52,055 bases of DNA from Acidiferrobacteraceae bacterium (GTDB taxonomy: Bacteria > Pseudomonadota > Gammaproteobacteria > Acidiferrobacterales > JAJDNE01): assembly GCA_037388825.1 (NCBI GenBank), contig JARRJV010000023.1, forward strand, positions 1 to 52,055, written 5' to 3'. Below, one piece after another: positions 25,696 to 34,413 of this stretch (its first letter is position 1; each line of letters opens with the position of its first letter). The position numbers were made by a program, and so were the translations under genes. The notes beneath the pieces are model-generated. The model ran no database searches and was not told the origin of the DNA. It saw nothing but the letters and a program-made list of their open reading frames with translations.

Positions 25696-26616
25696 ATGAT
25701 GACGACCAGAAACCCGGACCACTCTACCGCCAGCTATCCGATCGGCACCGTTTGCTCGATGACGGGGGTGAACCCGGTGACCCTGCGTGCCTGGGAGCGG
25801 CGCTATGGGCTAGTACGGCCTCACCGTACGGCCAAAGGTCATCGGCTGTATTCCCTCGATGATGTTGAACGGATCCGCGAGATTCTGCGGCTGGTCGAGG
25901 AAGGTGTTCTGATCAGTCAAGTGCGCGAGGTACTGGCCGCCAGCGAGGGTCCGCCCGTGGACCGCGGCCGCGAAAACACCTGGAAGAGTTATCGCGAACG
26001 CATGGTCGCGGCGATCGAAAGTTTCGACGAAGGCAGGTTGGAGGGCATCTACAGCGAGGCCATGTCCTTGTACCCGGTGGAGGTAGTCACGCGCCAGTTG
26101 CTAGTGCCGTTGCTGCGGGAGTTGGGCCAGCGGTGGGAAAACGCCACCGGCAGCGTGGCCGAGGAACACTTCTTCGGTGTGTACATGCGCAACAAGCTCG
26201 GGGCCCGCTTTCACCATCGCCAGGGGAACCCGCAGGGGCCCCGGCTCCTGGTCGCCTGCCTGCAGGGGGAGTTACACGAAGTCGGGGCGCTCTTGTTTTC
26301 CCTCGCCGCCCATGACCGCGGCTTCCGGATCATCCTGCTTGGCGCCGACATGCCCCTGGAGGAACTCCCAGCGGTCGTCCGGCGCGCGCATTGCGATGCG
26401 ATTGTCCTGTCCGGCTCGATCGAACCGGCACCGGAACTGCTTTCGGAATCACTGCCTCGGCTCGTAGCCAGTGTGGGTGTACCGGTATTCCTTGGGGGCG
26501 AGACGGCGTCACGACATCGCGAAGCGATCGATGCAGCCGGCGCGCACGCGATCGGCAACGACCTTGTCCTGGGCCTACGCGACATTGACCGCAATCTGAG
26601 CGCGATGCGTCAGTAG
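25696..26616 (+). CDS. LitR/CarH-like B12-binding MerR light-responsive regulator
   Basis: MerR helix-turn-helix at residues 14-80 (YPIGTVCSMTGVNPVTLRAWERRYG) followed by a cobalamin-binding region. Cobalamin contacts are intact: W147 nine residues before E157-H158 (the W-x9-EH helix motif of CarH) and E192-L-H194-EV-G197 (ExHxxG lower-ligand motif), then LLGADMPLEEL. Known relatives are adenosylcobalamin photoreceptors that repress DNA as dark tetramers. The start ATG 25696 follows a GGAG site; its own promoter carries 11-bp repeat boxes. The eight genes downstream follow with overlaps or gaps under 40 bases, so it heads and probably controls a light/B12-responsive operon. Confidence 0.9.
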   Translation: MMTTRNPDHSTASYPIGTVCSMTGVNPVTLRAWERRYGLVRPHRTAKGHRLYSLDDVERIREILRLVEEGVLISQVREVLAASEGPPVDRGRENTWKSYRERMVAAIESFDEGRLEGIYSEAMSLYPVEVVTRQLLVPLLRELGQRWENATGSVAEEHFFGVYMRNKLGARFHHRQGNPQGPRLLVACLQGELHEVGALLFSLAAHDRGFRIILLGADMPLEELPAVVRRAHCDAIVLSGSIEPAPELLSESLPRLVASVGVPVFLGGETASRHREAIDAAGAHAIGNDLVLGLRDIDRNLSAMRQ

Positions 26617-26652
26617 GTACACCCCTGATTATTGCTTGTGGAGACTATCAAT

Positions 26653-27732
26653 ATGAGCACTGCAACGGCAAGAGCGATTGACTGGAGTGAACAGGGTCTG
26701 ATTCCGGATCCATTGATCCGGGCCGGTATCCGGCGGCTGCTGCGTGATCGGCTGCGCCTACTGGCGCCCGATGACTACGAGCGCCAGATGGAGCTGGAAC
26801 AGGCCTTCGTACACCACATGAGTCGTGCGCCAGTGGCCCTGGTACCGGAAAAGGCAAACGAACAGCACTACGAAGTCCCGGCCCGGTTCTTTGATTTCGT
26901 GCTTGGGGCACACCGCAAGTACAGCTGCGCCTACTGGCCGGACTGGATTGACAACCTCGACGACGCCGAGGCCGCCGCCCTTGCGATGACCTGCGAGCGC
27001 GCCGGCGTCGAAGACGGGATGGACGTGCTCGAACTGGGTTGCGGCTGGGGTTCCCTGACGCTGTGGCTCGCCCGACATTACCCGGCTGCACGCATCACCG
27101 CCGTGTCCAACTCTTCGTCCCAGGCGGAATACATACGCCAACGGGCAGCAAGCATGGGGTACACGCACGTCCAGGTCGTCACCGCCGACATGAACGACTT
27201 TGACACCGACCGCCAGTTCGACCGGATTCTGTCGCTGGAGATGTTCGAACATATGCGCAACTGGGGCGAACTCTACCGCCGGGTCTACACCTGGCTGAAG
27301 CCCGGTGGCCGGTTCTTCAAGCACATCTTCGTTCATCGTGGCGCGCCATACCCGTACGAAGATCACGGTGACGACGACTGGATGACCCGCCATTTCTTTT
27401 CTGGCGGCATGATGCCCAGCGACGATCTGCCCTTGTACTTCCAGCATCACCTCAAGCTCGTGAGCCGGTGGCGTTGGGGCGGTGAACACTACCGGAAAAC
27501 CTGCAATGCCTGGCTGGCGAACATGGACCGCAACCGCGATGAGATCTGGCCCATCCTGTCTTCGGTCTATGGTGCCGAAAACGCACAGAAGTGGTGGATG
27601 CGCTGGCGCATGTTCTTCATGGCCTGCGCGGAGCTGTTCGGCTTCGAAGACGGGCAGCAATGGTGGATCGGCCATTACCTGTTCGAGCGTCCCGCACCCC
27701 AATCACAGCGGACCCCGGGAGGCAGGCTATGA
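26653..27732 (+). CDS. CFA-synthase-family SAM-dependent methyltransferase, short form
   Basis: 359-residue class I methyltransferase in the cyclopropane-fatty-acid synthase superfamily. Motif I VLELGCGWGSLTLWLA, ITAVSNSSSQAEYIRQRA and motif LSLEMFEHMRNWG are clear, then HIFVHRG, FFSGGMMPSDDLPLYF and WGGEHYRKTCNAWL. It lacks the longer N-terminal domain of classical CFA synthases such as the last operon gene. This subgroup is often seen in LitR-type operons, and similar enzymes methylate unsaturated lipids. Overlaps the DUF2878 start in ATGA. Exact product (C-methylated, cyclopropane or furan fatty acid) is not decided by sequence. Confidence 0.88.
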   Translation: MSTATARAIDWSEQGLIPDPLIRAGIRRLLRDRLRLLAPDDYERQMELEQAFVHHMSRAPVALVPEKANEQHYEVPARFFDFVLGAHRKYSCAYWPDWIDNLDDAEAAALAMTCERAGVEDGMDVLELGCGWGSLTLWLARHYPAARITAVSNSSSQAEYIRQRAASMGYTHVQVVTADMNDFDTDRQFDRILSLEMFEHMRNWGELYRRVYTWLKPGGRFFKHIFVHRGAPYPYEDHGDDDWMTRHFFSGGMMPSDDLPLYFQHHLKLVSRWRWGGEHYRKTCNAWLANMDRNRDEIWPILSSVYGAENAQKWWMRWRMFFMACAELFGFEDGQQWWIGHYLFERPAPQSQRTPGGRL

Positions 27733-28286
27733 ACCTGCTCGTGAACTTCGCTGCGTTCCAGCTTGGCTGGTTCGCCGCCGTGCTCGGAGGGGCCAATGAC
27801 CTCGCCTGGGCCGGGACCCTCGCCGTACTCGGGATCGTGCTGTTTCATCTCGTACGCGCCGCCCAAACGCGCCGCGAGCTGCTGCTGGTCGCCATCGTCG
27901 GTGTGATCGGTGCGCTGTGGGAAAGCCTGCTCGTTGTCCTCGGCCTGACCTGGTACCCCTACGGCACGCTCATCGACGGCGTGGCTCCTTACTGGATAGT
28001 TGCCATGTGGCTGCTGTTCGCCACCACGCTCAACGTATCCATGCGCTGGATGCACGGGCACCTGTGGCTCGCGAGCCTGAGCGGCGCGCTGTTTGGCCCG
28101 CTGGCATTTTACGCCGGATCCCGCCTGGGCGGAGTCGGCTTCCCCGACTTCAGTAGCGCAATGATCGCGCTTGCGGCCGGCTGGGCGGTAATCATGCCGC
28201 TGCTCATTTTGCTCGCGCGGCGGCTGGACGGTACGCGTCCTGTGCTGGCGCGTGCTCCAGCCTGCGAACGCACCGGTATCGCGTAA
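27729..28286 (+). CDS. DUF2878 family membrane protein
   Basis: 185 residues with about five hydrophobic helices, starting MNLLVNFAAFQLGWFAAVLGGAN. WESLLVVLGLTWYPYGT and APYWIVAMWLLFATTLN in the middle match DUF2878, a family that recurs beside CFA-type methyltransferases and DUF1295 proteins in proteobacterial LitR operons. ATGA overlap with the upstream methyltransferase shows tight coupling. Function unknown. Confidence 0.82.
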   Translation: MNLLVNFAAFQLGWFAAVLGGANDLAWAGTLAVLGIVLFHLVRAAQTRRELLLVAIVGVIGALWESLLVVLGLTWYPYGTLIDGVAPYWIVAMWLLFATTLNVSMRWMHGHLWLASLSGALFGPLAFYAGSRLGGVGFPDFSSAMIALAAGWAVIMPLLILLARRLDGTRPVLARAPACERTGIA

Positions 28287-28297
28287 GGGGAAGCGCC

Positions 28298-29098
28298 ATG
28301 TTTGACGTCAGCTCCTATACGAACAGTCTCGTCGCGATCCTGGTCTTCGGCTTTGCCTTCTGGATCGTCAGCGTCTTCAAACGCGACGTGAGCATTGTCG
28401 ATAGTCTCTGGTCGCTGATGTTTCTGCTTGCAACCCTGGTCTACGCCGCCTCCCTTGCCGAGCCTGGCCCGCGCGCCGCTCTGATTCTGGGTCTGGTCAC
28501 GATCTGGGCCTTGCGGCTTTCGATCCACATCACGATTCGCAACCATGGCAAGGGGGAAGATCGTCGCTACCGGCAGATCCGCGCCAACCATGAGCCCGGC
28601 TTCACATGGAAAAGCCTGTACATCGTGTTTGGTTTGCAGGGACTGCTGGCATGGATTATTTCGATGCCACTGCTGGTTTCCGTCTCGAGTCCGGCGCCCC
28701 TGGGATGGCTGGACGCGGCCGGGATCCTGTTGTGGCTCACCGGAATGGTGTTCGAGGCCGGCGGTGACTGGCAACTCCTGCGCTTCCGATCCGATGCCGT
28801 TAACCGTGGGCGGGTGCTTGATACCGGGCTTTGGCGCTACACCCGTCATCCCAACTACTTCGGCGAGGCCTGCCTCTGGTGGGGTTATTACCTGATCGCG
28901 TTGGCAGGGGGCGGCTGGTGGTCTTTCTACGCCCCCGTTCTGATGACCTTCTTGCTGTTGCGCGTCTCCGGGGTGTCCTTGCTGGAAAAGGACATCCAGG
29001 AACGCCGCCCGGCCTATCGCGAGTACATCGAGCGGACCAACGCATTCTTTCCCGGTCCCCGTCGCGAAATCAACCTGGCCAAGGGGGTGAAATCATGA
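28298..29098 (+). CDS. DUF1295 (steroid 5-alpha-reductase-like) membrane protein
   Basis: Multi-pass integral membrane protein of 266 residues. The C-terminal part VLDTGLWRYTRHPNYFGEACLWWGYYL is the NADPH-dependent reductase/isoprenylcysteine-methyltransferase fold signature of DUF1295, with a final YREYIERTNAFFP. Family members reduce double bonds in steroid-like lipids; in this operon a membrane-lipid double bond is a plausible substrate (inference). ATGA overlap with the next gene. Confidence 0.9.
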   Translation: MFDVSSYTNSLVAILVFGFAFWIVSVFKRDVSIVDSLWSLMFLLATLVYAASLAEPGPRAALILGLVTIWALRLSIHITIRNHGKGEDRRYRQIRANHEPGFTWKSLYIVFGLQGLLAWIISMPLLVSVSSPAPLGWLDAAGILLWLTGMVFEAGGDWQLLRFRSDAVNRGRVLDTGLWRYTRHPNYFGEACLWWGYYLIALAGGGWWSFYAPVLMTFLLLRVSGVSLLEKDIQERRPAYREYIERTNAFFPGPRREINLAKGVKS

Positions 29099-29754
29099 AT
29101 CGTGTCTCCATCCGCACCCGAGTCATGCGAGGCGCACTGGTTCTCACGGCCGTGCTGGCCCAGTCCGCCTTCGCCGGCCCGACCCGGGAATGGCGCTTCA
29201 ATGTGTATCTCGACGATACCCGCATCGGCCAGCACGACTTTCGCCTGTCCGAGCAGGAGGACGGCCGCAGGCGAATCGACATCGACGCCCGTTTCGACGT
29301 CAAGTTGCTGTTCTTCACTGCCTATCGCTACCGGCACAGCAACACCGAGCTGTGGCAGCAGCGGTGCCTGCGCAGCATTCGCGCCTCCACGGACGACAAC
29401 GGAGACCGCCTGCTCGTCCAGGGATCGGCCGAGGACGGCCTGTTCCGGCTGGAGCGCGGCGCCGACCAGGGTCCGCTGTCGCGGTGCGTCATGAGCTTCG
29501 CCTACTGGGATCCCGCGATCCTGAAGGCGGATCGTCTGCTCAATTCGCAGACCGGGGAATATGTGGACATCAACGTGGTGCCCCTCGGCAACGACCTGAT
29601 CACTGTGGCCGGCGAGGCCGTGCCCGCCAGCCGTTACCGGCTGCTTGCCGGCGAGGCCGTGATCGACCTGTGGTACGGGACGGACAGCGGGCGCTGGCTC
29701 GCGCTGCAGTCGACCACCACCAGCGGCCGCACGCTCAGCTACCGGATGGAATGA
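29095..29754 (+). CDS. DUF6134 family periplasmic protein
   Basis: 219 residues with a signal peptide (cleaved after FAG at about residue 25). The body REWRFNVYLDDTRIGQHDFRL, FFTAYRYRHSNTELWQQRCL, CVMSFAYWDPAILKADRLLNSQ and the final TTSGRTLSYRME fit DUF6134, a beta-rich secreted family found in the same LitR operons. It may bind a lipid or handle lipid products in the periplasm (inference). Begins within the DUF1295 stop. Confidence 0.8.
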   Translation: MNRVSIRTRVMRGALVLTAVLAQSAFAGPTREWRFNVYLDDTRIGQHDFRLSEQEDGRRRIDIDARFDVKLLFFTAYRYRHSNTELWQQRCLRSIRASTDDNGDRLLVQGSAEDGLFRLERGADQGPLSRCVMSFAYWDPAILKADRLLNSQTGEYVDINVVPLGNDLITVAGEAVPASRYRLLAGEAVIDLWYGTDSGRWLALQSTTTSGRTLSYRME

Positions 29755-29764
29755 GGATCTTGCC

Positions 29765-30319
29765 ATGAAACCTTTCGCGCTTTTCTTGTCTCTTTTGCCG
29801 ATCCTGGGTCTGGCCGCGTGTCACAGCGGGCACCCTCCAATGCAGACCGTCGGTCACGTCGATCTCGAGCGGTTCATGGGGAAATGGTATGTGGTCGCCG
29901 CGATTCCGACCTTTCTCGAGAAGAACGCCTACGACGCGATCGAATCCTACGAACTTACCAAGGACGGCAACATCGCCACGACCTTCACCTATCGTGACGG
30001 TGGTTTCGATGGCGACAAGAAGGTCTATCGGCCCACGGGCTTCGTGAGAGACACGGAAACCAACGCCCGCTGGGGGATGCAATTCGTATGTCCCATCAAG
30101 GCAGACTACCGGATCGTCTACCTCGATCGGGACTACACCCAGACCGTAATCGCCCGGCAGAAGCGGGACTACGTCTGGATCATGGCGCGCACGCCCGCCA
30201 TTCCCGAAAGCGACTACGCAAAACTGACGCGCTTCGTGGCCGGTCTCGGTTACGACATCTCCGAACTTCGCCGGGTGCCCCATCGCACCACGCCAGCACC
30301 CCTGGAGGACCAGTCATGA
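29765..30319 (+). CDS. Blc-type bacterial lipocalin lipoprotein
   Basis: Lipobox LGLAAC at residue 14-19, then the lipocalin signatures VDLERFMGKWYVVAAIPT near the N-terminus, YRDGGFDG and WGMQFVCPIKADYRIVYLDRDY toward the middle, and YVWIMARTPAIPES for the last strands. Outer-membrane lipocalins bind fatty acids and lysophospholipids and scavenge damaged lipid. Length 184 is normal. The last base pairs overlap the FAD oxidoreductase start (ATGA). Confidence 0.93.
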   Translation: MKPFALFLSLLPILGLAACHSGHPPMQTVGHVDLERFMGKWYVVAAIPTFLEKNAYDAIESYELTKDGNIATTFTYRDGGFDGDKKVYRPTGFVRDTETNARWGMQFVCPIKADYRIVYLDRDYTQTVIARQKRDYVWIMARTPAIPESDYAKLTRFVAGLGYDISELRRVPHRTTPAPLEDQS

Positions 30320-31590
30320 AGATCGCAATCATCGGCACCGGGATCTCCGGCAACGTGGCTGCCTACCATCTTTCGCGGGAACACGACCTGACGGTATACG
30401 AGGCCGGTGACCACGTAGGCGGGCACACGCACACGCACACGATTGATCGGGAAGGAAAACAGATTGCGGTCGACAGCGGGTTCATTGTCTTCAATCGCGA
30501 AACCTACCCGAACTTCATACGCCTGCTGGATGAACTCGGGGTCCAGGCGCAGCCGACAACCATGGGCTTCAGCGTGAAATCCGAGCGCAACGGCCTCGAA
30601 TACAGCGGCAGCGGCGCCAACGGCCTGTTTGCCCAACGCGGCAATCTGCTTCGACCCGGATTCTGGGGCATGGTGCGCGACATTTTGCGTTTCTTCCGCG
30701 AAGCCCCGGCGCTGCTTCGATCCTGGGATGAGTCCCTCACCCTCGGCGACTACCTGCGGCGCAATCGCTACGGCCACGAGTTCATCGATCATTACATCAT
30801 CCCCATGGGGGCGGCGATCTGGTCCACGGATCCGGAAAAAATGCTCATGTTTCCCGCCTGCTATTTCGTACGTTTCTTCCGGAACCACGGCTTGCTAGGT
30901 GCGAACGACCGTCTGCAATGGTATGTGATCAAGGGCGGTTCCCGTTCCTATGTCGACAGGCTGACGGCCCCGTTTCGCGACCGCATTCGCCTGCGCTGCC
31001 CGGTGGTTTCGGTGCGCCGCTTCCCGAGCCATGTGCGGGTGCGGAGCGCCGACGGACATGTGGAAAATTTCGACCACGTGCTGATCGCCACCCACAGCGA
31101 CCAGGCCTTGCGCATGCTGGAAGACGCGAGCCCCCTGGAAAGGGAAATCCTGGGCGCGATCCCGTATCAGCGTAACGAAGCCGTACTGCACACGGATCAC
31201 ACCCTGCTGCCGGAGACTCGCAGGGCCTGGGCCGCCTGGAACTATCACATCCTCGCAAGACAGCAGGACCACGCCGCGCTGACCTACAACATGAATATCC
31301 TGCAGGGTCTGCCACTGAAGGAAACTCTGTGCGTGACACTGAACCACACGGACGCCATCGATCCGGGTCGGATCATCAAACGCATGTACTACGACCATCC
31401 GCTGTACACTCCCGCCGGGGTCGCGGCCCAGGCGCGCCACGCCGAAATCAACGGCACGCACCGTACCTGGTTTGCCGGCGCCTACTGGGGACACGGCTTT
31501 CATGAAGATGGTGTCGTCAGCGCACTGCGCGCCCTCGAACATTTCCGGGAACGTGCCCATGCACAGCTGCCTTTACGTCGGGCAAGTTAG
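30316..31590 (+). CDS. FAD-dependent amine-oxidase-like oxidoreductase (lipid desaturase candidate)
   Basis: MKIAIIGTGISGNVAAYHLSREHDLTVYEA is a Rossmann FAD site; VDSGFIVFNRETYPNFIRLLDELG and FFRNHGLLGANDRLQWYVIKGGSRSYVDRL follow the UfaD-type NAD(P)/FAD oxidoreductase group that, with DUF1365 and CFA enzymes, appears in furan-fatty-acid and photo-oxidative stress operons. UfaD-like enzymes introduce double bonds in methylated fatty acids. The N-terminal GGHTHTHTI segment contains a CACACG tandem repeat at about 30424-30440. 424 residues. Confidence 0.88.
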   Translation: MKIAIIGTGISGNVAAYHLSREHDLTVYEAGDHVGGHTHTHTIDREGKQIAVDSGFIVFNRETYPNFIRLLDELGVQAQPTTMGFSVKSERNGLEYSGSGANGLFAQRGNLLRPGFWGMVRDILRFFREAPALLRSWDESLTLGDYLRRNRYGHEFIDHYIIPMGAAIWSTDPEKMLMFPACYFVRFFRNHGLLGANDRLQWYVIKGGSRSYVDRLTAPFRDRIRLRCPVVSVRRFPSHVRVRSADGHVENFDHVLIATHSDQALRMLEDASPLEREILGAIPYQRNEAVLHTDHTLLPETRRAWAAWNYHILARQQDHAALTYNMNILQGLPLKETLCVTLNHTDAIDPGRIIKRMYYDHPLYTPAGVAAQARHAEINGTHRTWFAGAYWGHGFHEDGVVSALRALEHFRERAHAQLPLRRAS

Positions 31591-32338
31591 GCACCGGCGG
31601 TTCGCCCCGCGCGAACACGCCTTTGCCTACTCGCTGTTCCAGGTCTACCTCGACCTGGACGAACTGGACACGGTCTTCCGCCGTCGCTGGCTATGGTCCG
31701 CGCACCGGCCCAGCCTCGCCTGGTTTCGCCGCGCCGATCACCTCGGCGATCCGCGGCAACCGCTGGCGGAGGCCGTCCGCGACCTGGTCGAAGCGGAAAC
31801 CGGCACGCGTCCGCGTGGCCCCGTTCGACTGTTGACCCACCTGCGCTACTTCGGAATTGGCTTCAACCCGGTGAGCTTCTACTTTTGCTTCGACGAGTCG
31901 GCAAAAGAGGTCCGGACCATCATCGCCGAGGTAAACAACACACCGTGGGGCGAACGGCATTGTTATGTCCTGGATGAGCGGGATAACCAGGGGACGGCGG
32001 CAAAGATGAACTTCGACATCGAAAAGCAGTTTCACGTATCCCCGTTCATGGATCTGGCGATGCGCTATCGCTGGCGCCTTTCGGCGCCGGGAGAGCACCT
32101 CCTGGTCCATATCGAAAACAACAAGAACGGCGCCAAGGTCTTCGATGCGACGCTTCGTCTGCACCGCCAGGATATCAGTGCCGCTTCACTGGCCCGGGTC
32201 TTGATCCGGTTCCCCTTCATCACGGCCAAAGTGGTACTGGCCATCTACTTTGAGGCCTGGCGACTTTGGCGCAAGAGGATTCCCTTTGTTCCTCACCCGG
32301 CCAGCAAGCAGGCATCAACCACGGTGAAAAGCGAATGA
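31559..32338 (+). CDS. DUF1365 family protein
   Basis: 259 residues beginning HSCLYVGQVRHRRFAPREHAF, then YLDLDELD, RYFGIGFNPVSFYFCFD and VNNTPWGERHCYVL, all typical of DUF1365. The family almost always lies between an FAD amine-oxidase-like gene and a CFA synthase, as here, and is thought to be a partner in the same lipid pathway, though no activity is established. ATG 31559 overlaps the FAD gene stop by 32 bases; GTG at 31553 is also in frame. Confidence 0.93.
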   Translation: MHSCLYVGQVRHRRFAPREHAFAYSLFQVYLDLDELDTVFRRRWLWSAHRPSLAWFRRADHLGDPRQPLAEAVRDLVEAETGTRPRGPVRLLTHLRYFGIGFNPVSFYFCFDESAKEVRTIIAEVNNTPWGERHCYVLDERDNQGTAAKMNFDIEKQFHVSPFMDLAMRYRWRLSAPGEHLLVHIENNKNGAKVFDATLRLHRQDISAASLARVLIRFPFITAKVVLAIYFEAWRLWRKRIPFVPHPASKQASTTVKSE

Positions 32339-33663
32339 AACCCAATCTTGTAAACATCAATGGAGCGCCGAAGGTTCGCGAGCACATCGGCTGGCTCGAC
32401 CGTCTGGCGAGACGGGTCCTGCTTTCCGCTTTCGCGAGGATCGAGTATGGACAGCTGACCATCGTCGATGGCGATCGCATCCACCATTTCGGCCGACCCG
32501 GCAGTGGATTCGCCTGCCATGTGCGCGTGACCGTAAACGATCCACGCTTCTGGGGAGAGATCGGTTTTGGCGGCAGTATCGGCGCCGGCGAATCCTACAT
32601 GTACGGGTTGTGGGAATGCGATCACCTGACGGAGCTGGTACGCCTGTTTGTGCGCAATCGGCACGTGCTGGATCGACTCGATGGCGGTCTTGCGCGGCTG
32701 ACGCAACCGGTCAACAAGGCGATCCACGCCGTGCGTCGCAACAGCCTGCGGGGCAGTCGAAAGAACATCGCCGCCCACTACGACCTGGGCAATGAGATGT
32801 TCGCACTGTTCCTGGACCAAACCATGATGTATTCCTGCGGCATTTTCGAGCGCCCCGGGGCATCCATGCAGGAGGCCTCCATCGCCAAGATCGACCGCAT
32901 CTGCAGGAAACTGGATCTCGGTCCCAAGGACCGCGTCATTGAAATCGGCACCGGGTGGGGCGGGTTTGCGATCCACGCCGCGCGGCACTACGGCTGTCAC
33001 GTCACGACCACGACGATCTCGCGGGAGCAATTCGAGTTCGCCCGGCGGCGCATCCAAGAGGAGGGACTGGAAGATCGAATCTCGCTGCTGTTCCGGGACT
33101 ACCGTGACCTGGAGGGCGAGTACGACAAGCTCGTGTCTATCGAGATGGTCGAGGCGGTCGGGCACCAGTTCCTTGATACGTTTTTCGCGAAGTGCAGCAG
33201 CTTGCTGAAGCCTCATGGATCAATGCTGCTGCAGGCGATTACCCTGGCCGACCAGCGCTACGATGAAGCCCGGCGGTCGGTGGACTTCATCCAGAAATAC
33301 ATCTTCCCCGGCGGCTTCATTCCGTCAGTCACGGCAATGACGACTTCGGCAACGCGCAAAACGGATATGCGCCTGTTCCACCTGGAAGACATCGGTCCGC
33401 ACTACGCGACCACACTGCGTCACTGGCGCGAGCGTTTCTTCCGAAACCTCGGTCAAATTCGCGCCTTGGGTTATCCGGATGCCTTCGCGCGCATGTGGGA
33501 GTACTACCTGTGCTACTGTGAGGGCGGATTTGAGGAACGGGTGATCGGAAACGCGCAACTGCTATTCGTAAAACCGTTGTGCCGACGCGCATCCATTCTG
33601 CCGTCCCTGGATAGCGACGACCCTTGGCCCCACAAGCCTCTCCGCCTGGCGCAAAGCGCCTGA
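32335..33663 (+). CDS. cyclopropane-fatty-acyl-phospholipid synthase (long form)
   Basis: 442 residues with the N-terminal lipid-binding region (YGQLTIVDGDRIHHFG, VTVNDPRFWGEIGFGGSIGAGESYM), then IAAHYDLGNEMFALFLDQTMMYSCG, the CFA signature. Motif I VIEIGTGWGGFAIHAA, the general-base region SIEMVEAVGHQ and FIQKYIFPGGFIPS complete the site. ATGA overlap with DUF1365. Last gene of the operon; its stop is 30 bases from the convergent polyene ketoreductase gene, with no hairpin between. Together with the short methyltransferase it offers two lipid methylations. Confidence 0.92.
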   Translation: MKPNLVNINGAPKVREHIGWLDRLARRVLLSAFARIEYGQLTIVDGDRIHHFGRPGSGFACHVRVTVNDPRFWGEIGFGGSIGAGESYMYGLWECDHLTELVRLFVRNRHVLDRLDGGLARLTQPVNKAIHAVRRNSLRGSRKNIAAHYDLGNEMFALFLDQTMMYSCGIFERPGASMQEASIAKIDRICRKLDLGPKDRVIEIGTGWGGFAIHAARHYGCHVTTTTISREQFEFARRRIQEEGLEDRISLLFRDYRDLEGEYDKLVSIEMVEAVGHQFLDTFFAKCSSLLKPHGSMLLQAITLADQRYDEARRSVDFIQKYIFPGGFIPSVTAMTTSATRKTDMRLFHLEDIGPHYATTLRHWRERFFRNLGQIRALGYPDAFARMWEYYLCYCEGGFEERVIGNAQLLFVKPLCRRASILPSLDSDDPWPHKPLRLAQSA

Positions 33664-33693
33664 GAACCGCGGGACTGCGTCGCGTGCCCGCCC

Positions 33694-34413
33694 CTAGGCC
33701 ATGCCGCCGTTCACACCAATGACCTGGCCGGTGATGTAGGACGCGTCGTCACTGGACAGAAAGGAAACCAGGGCCGCAACGTCCTCCGGCGTGCCGGCCC
33801 GCTTGGCGGGAACCAGCTGCGCGATGGTTTCGGCATCGAACCGGTCCTCGGTCATCCGACCACCAATGACGCCCGGGGCAACCGCGTTGGCCGTGACCCC
33901 GCGGGAGGCCAGTTCCAGGGACAGGGATTTCACGGCGCCGTGCAGACCCGACTTTGCCGCGGCATAGTTTGCCTGGCCGCGATTTCCGATCTGTCCGGCA
34001 ACCGACGAGATTGCGATGATCCGGCCCCAGCGTGTACGAATCATGGGGAGCAGCAGTGGCTTGCACACGTTGTAGAAGCCGTTCAGGGAGACATCGATGA
34101 CTCGCTCCCATTGCGCGCGCTCCATTCCGGCCATGGGCGCATCATCGTGGATGCCTGCGTTGCTTACGAAAACGGATATAGCGCCCTGGTCCAGAATCTC
34201 GCCGACTGCGAGGTCCACGGCATCCGGATCGGTGACATCGAAACTGGCGGCTTCCGCCGAGGCGCCGGCAGCCAGCAGTTCCTGTGCAAGTGATTCGGCG
34301 CGATCGTGACTGGTATTGGCGTGCACGATCACGTGATATTGATTCGCCGCGAGGCGATGGCAGATCGCCGCGCCGATATCGCCACTTCCACCAGTCACCA
34401 GCGCGCGCCTCAT
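33694..34413 (-). CDS. ApeQ-like 3-ketoacyl-ACP reductase of aryl polyene cluster
   Basis: Short-chain dehydrogenase of 239 residues: NADPH site ALVTGGSGDIGAAICHRLA, SNAGIHDD, and catalytic SSVAGQIGNRGQANYAAAKSG (Ser, Tyr, Lys). C-terminal GQVIGVNGGMA matches FabG. Last gene of the eleven-gene polyene operon; its ATG 34413 overlaps the dehydratase stop (ATGA). Reduces the growing beta-keto chain at each polyene extension (role inferred from cluster type). Confidence 0.93.
   Translation of the reverse strand: MRRALVTGGSGDIGAAICHRLAANQYHVIVHANTSHDRAESLAQELLAAGASAEAASFDVTDPDAVDLAVGEILDQGAISVFVSNAGIHDDAPMAGMERAQWERVIDVSLNGFYNVCKPLLLPMIRTRWGRIIAISSVAGQIGNRGQANYAAAKSGLHGAVKSLSLELASRGVTANAVAPGVIGGRMTEDRFDAETIAQLVPAKRAGTPEDVAALVSFLSSDDASYITGQVIGVNGGMA

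Noticed and set aside
30424-30440. CACACG tandem repeat inside the FAD oxidoreductase (HTHTHT)
   Set aside because: Too short for a contingency locus and it leaves the frame open; probably a local slip in a loop that already carries His in relatives.
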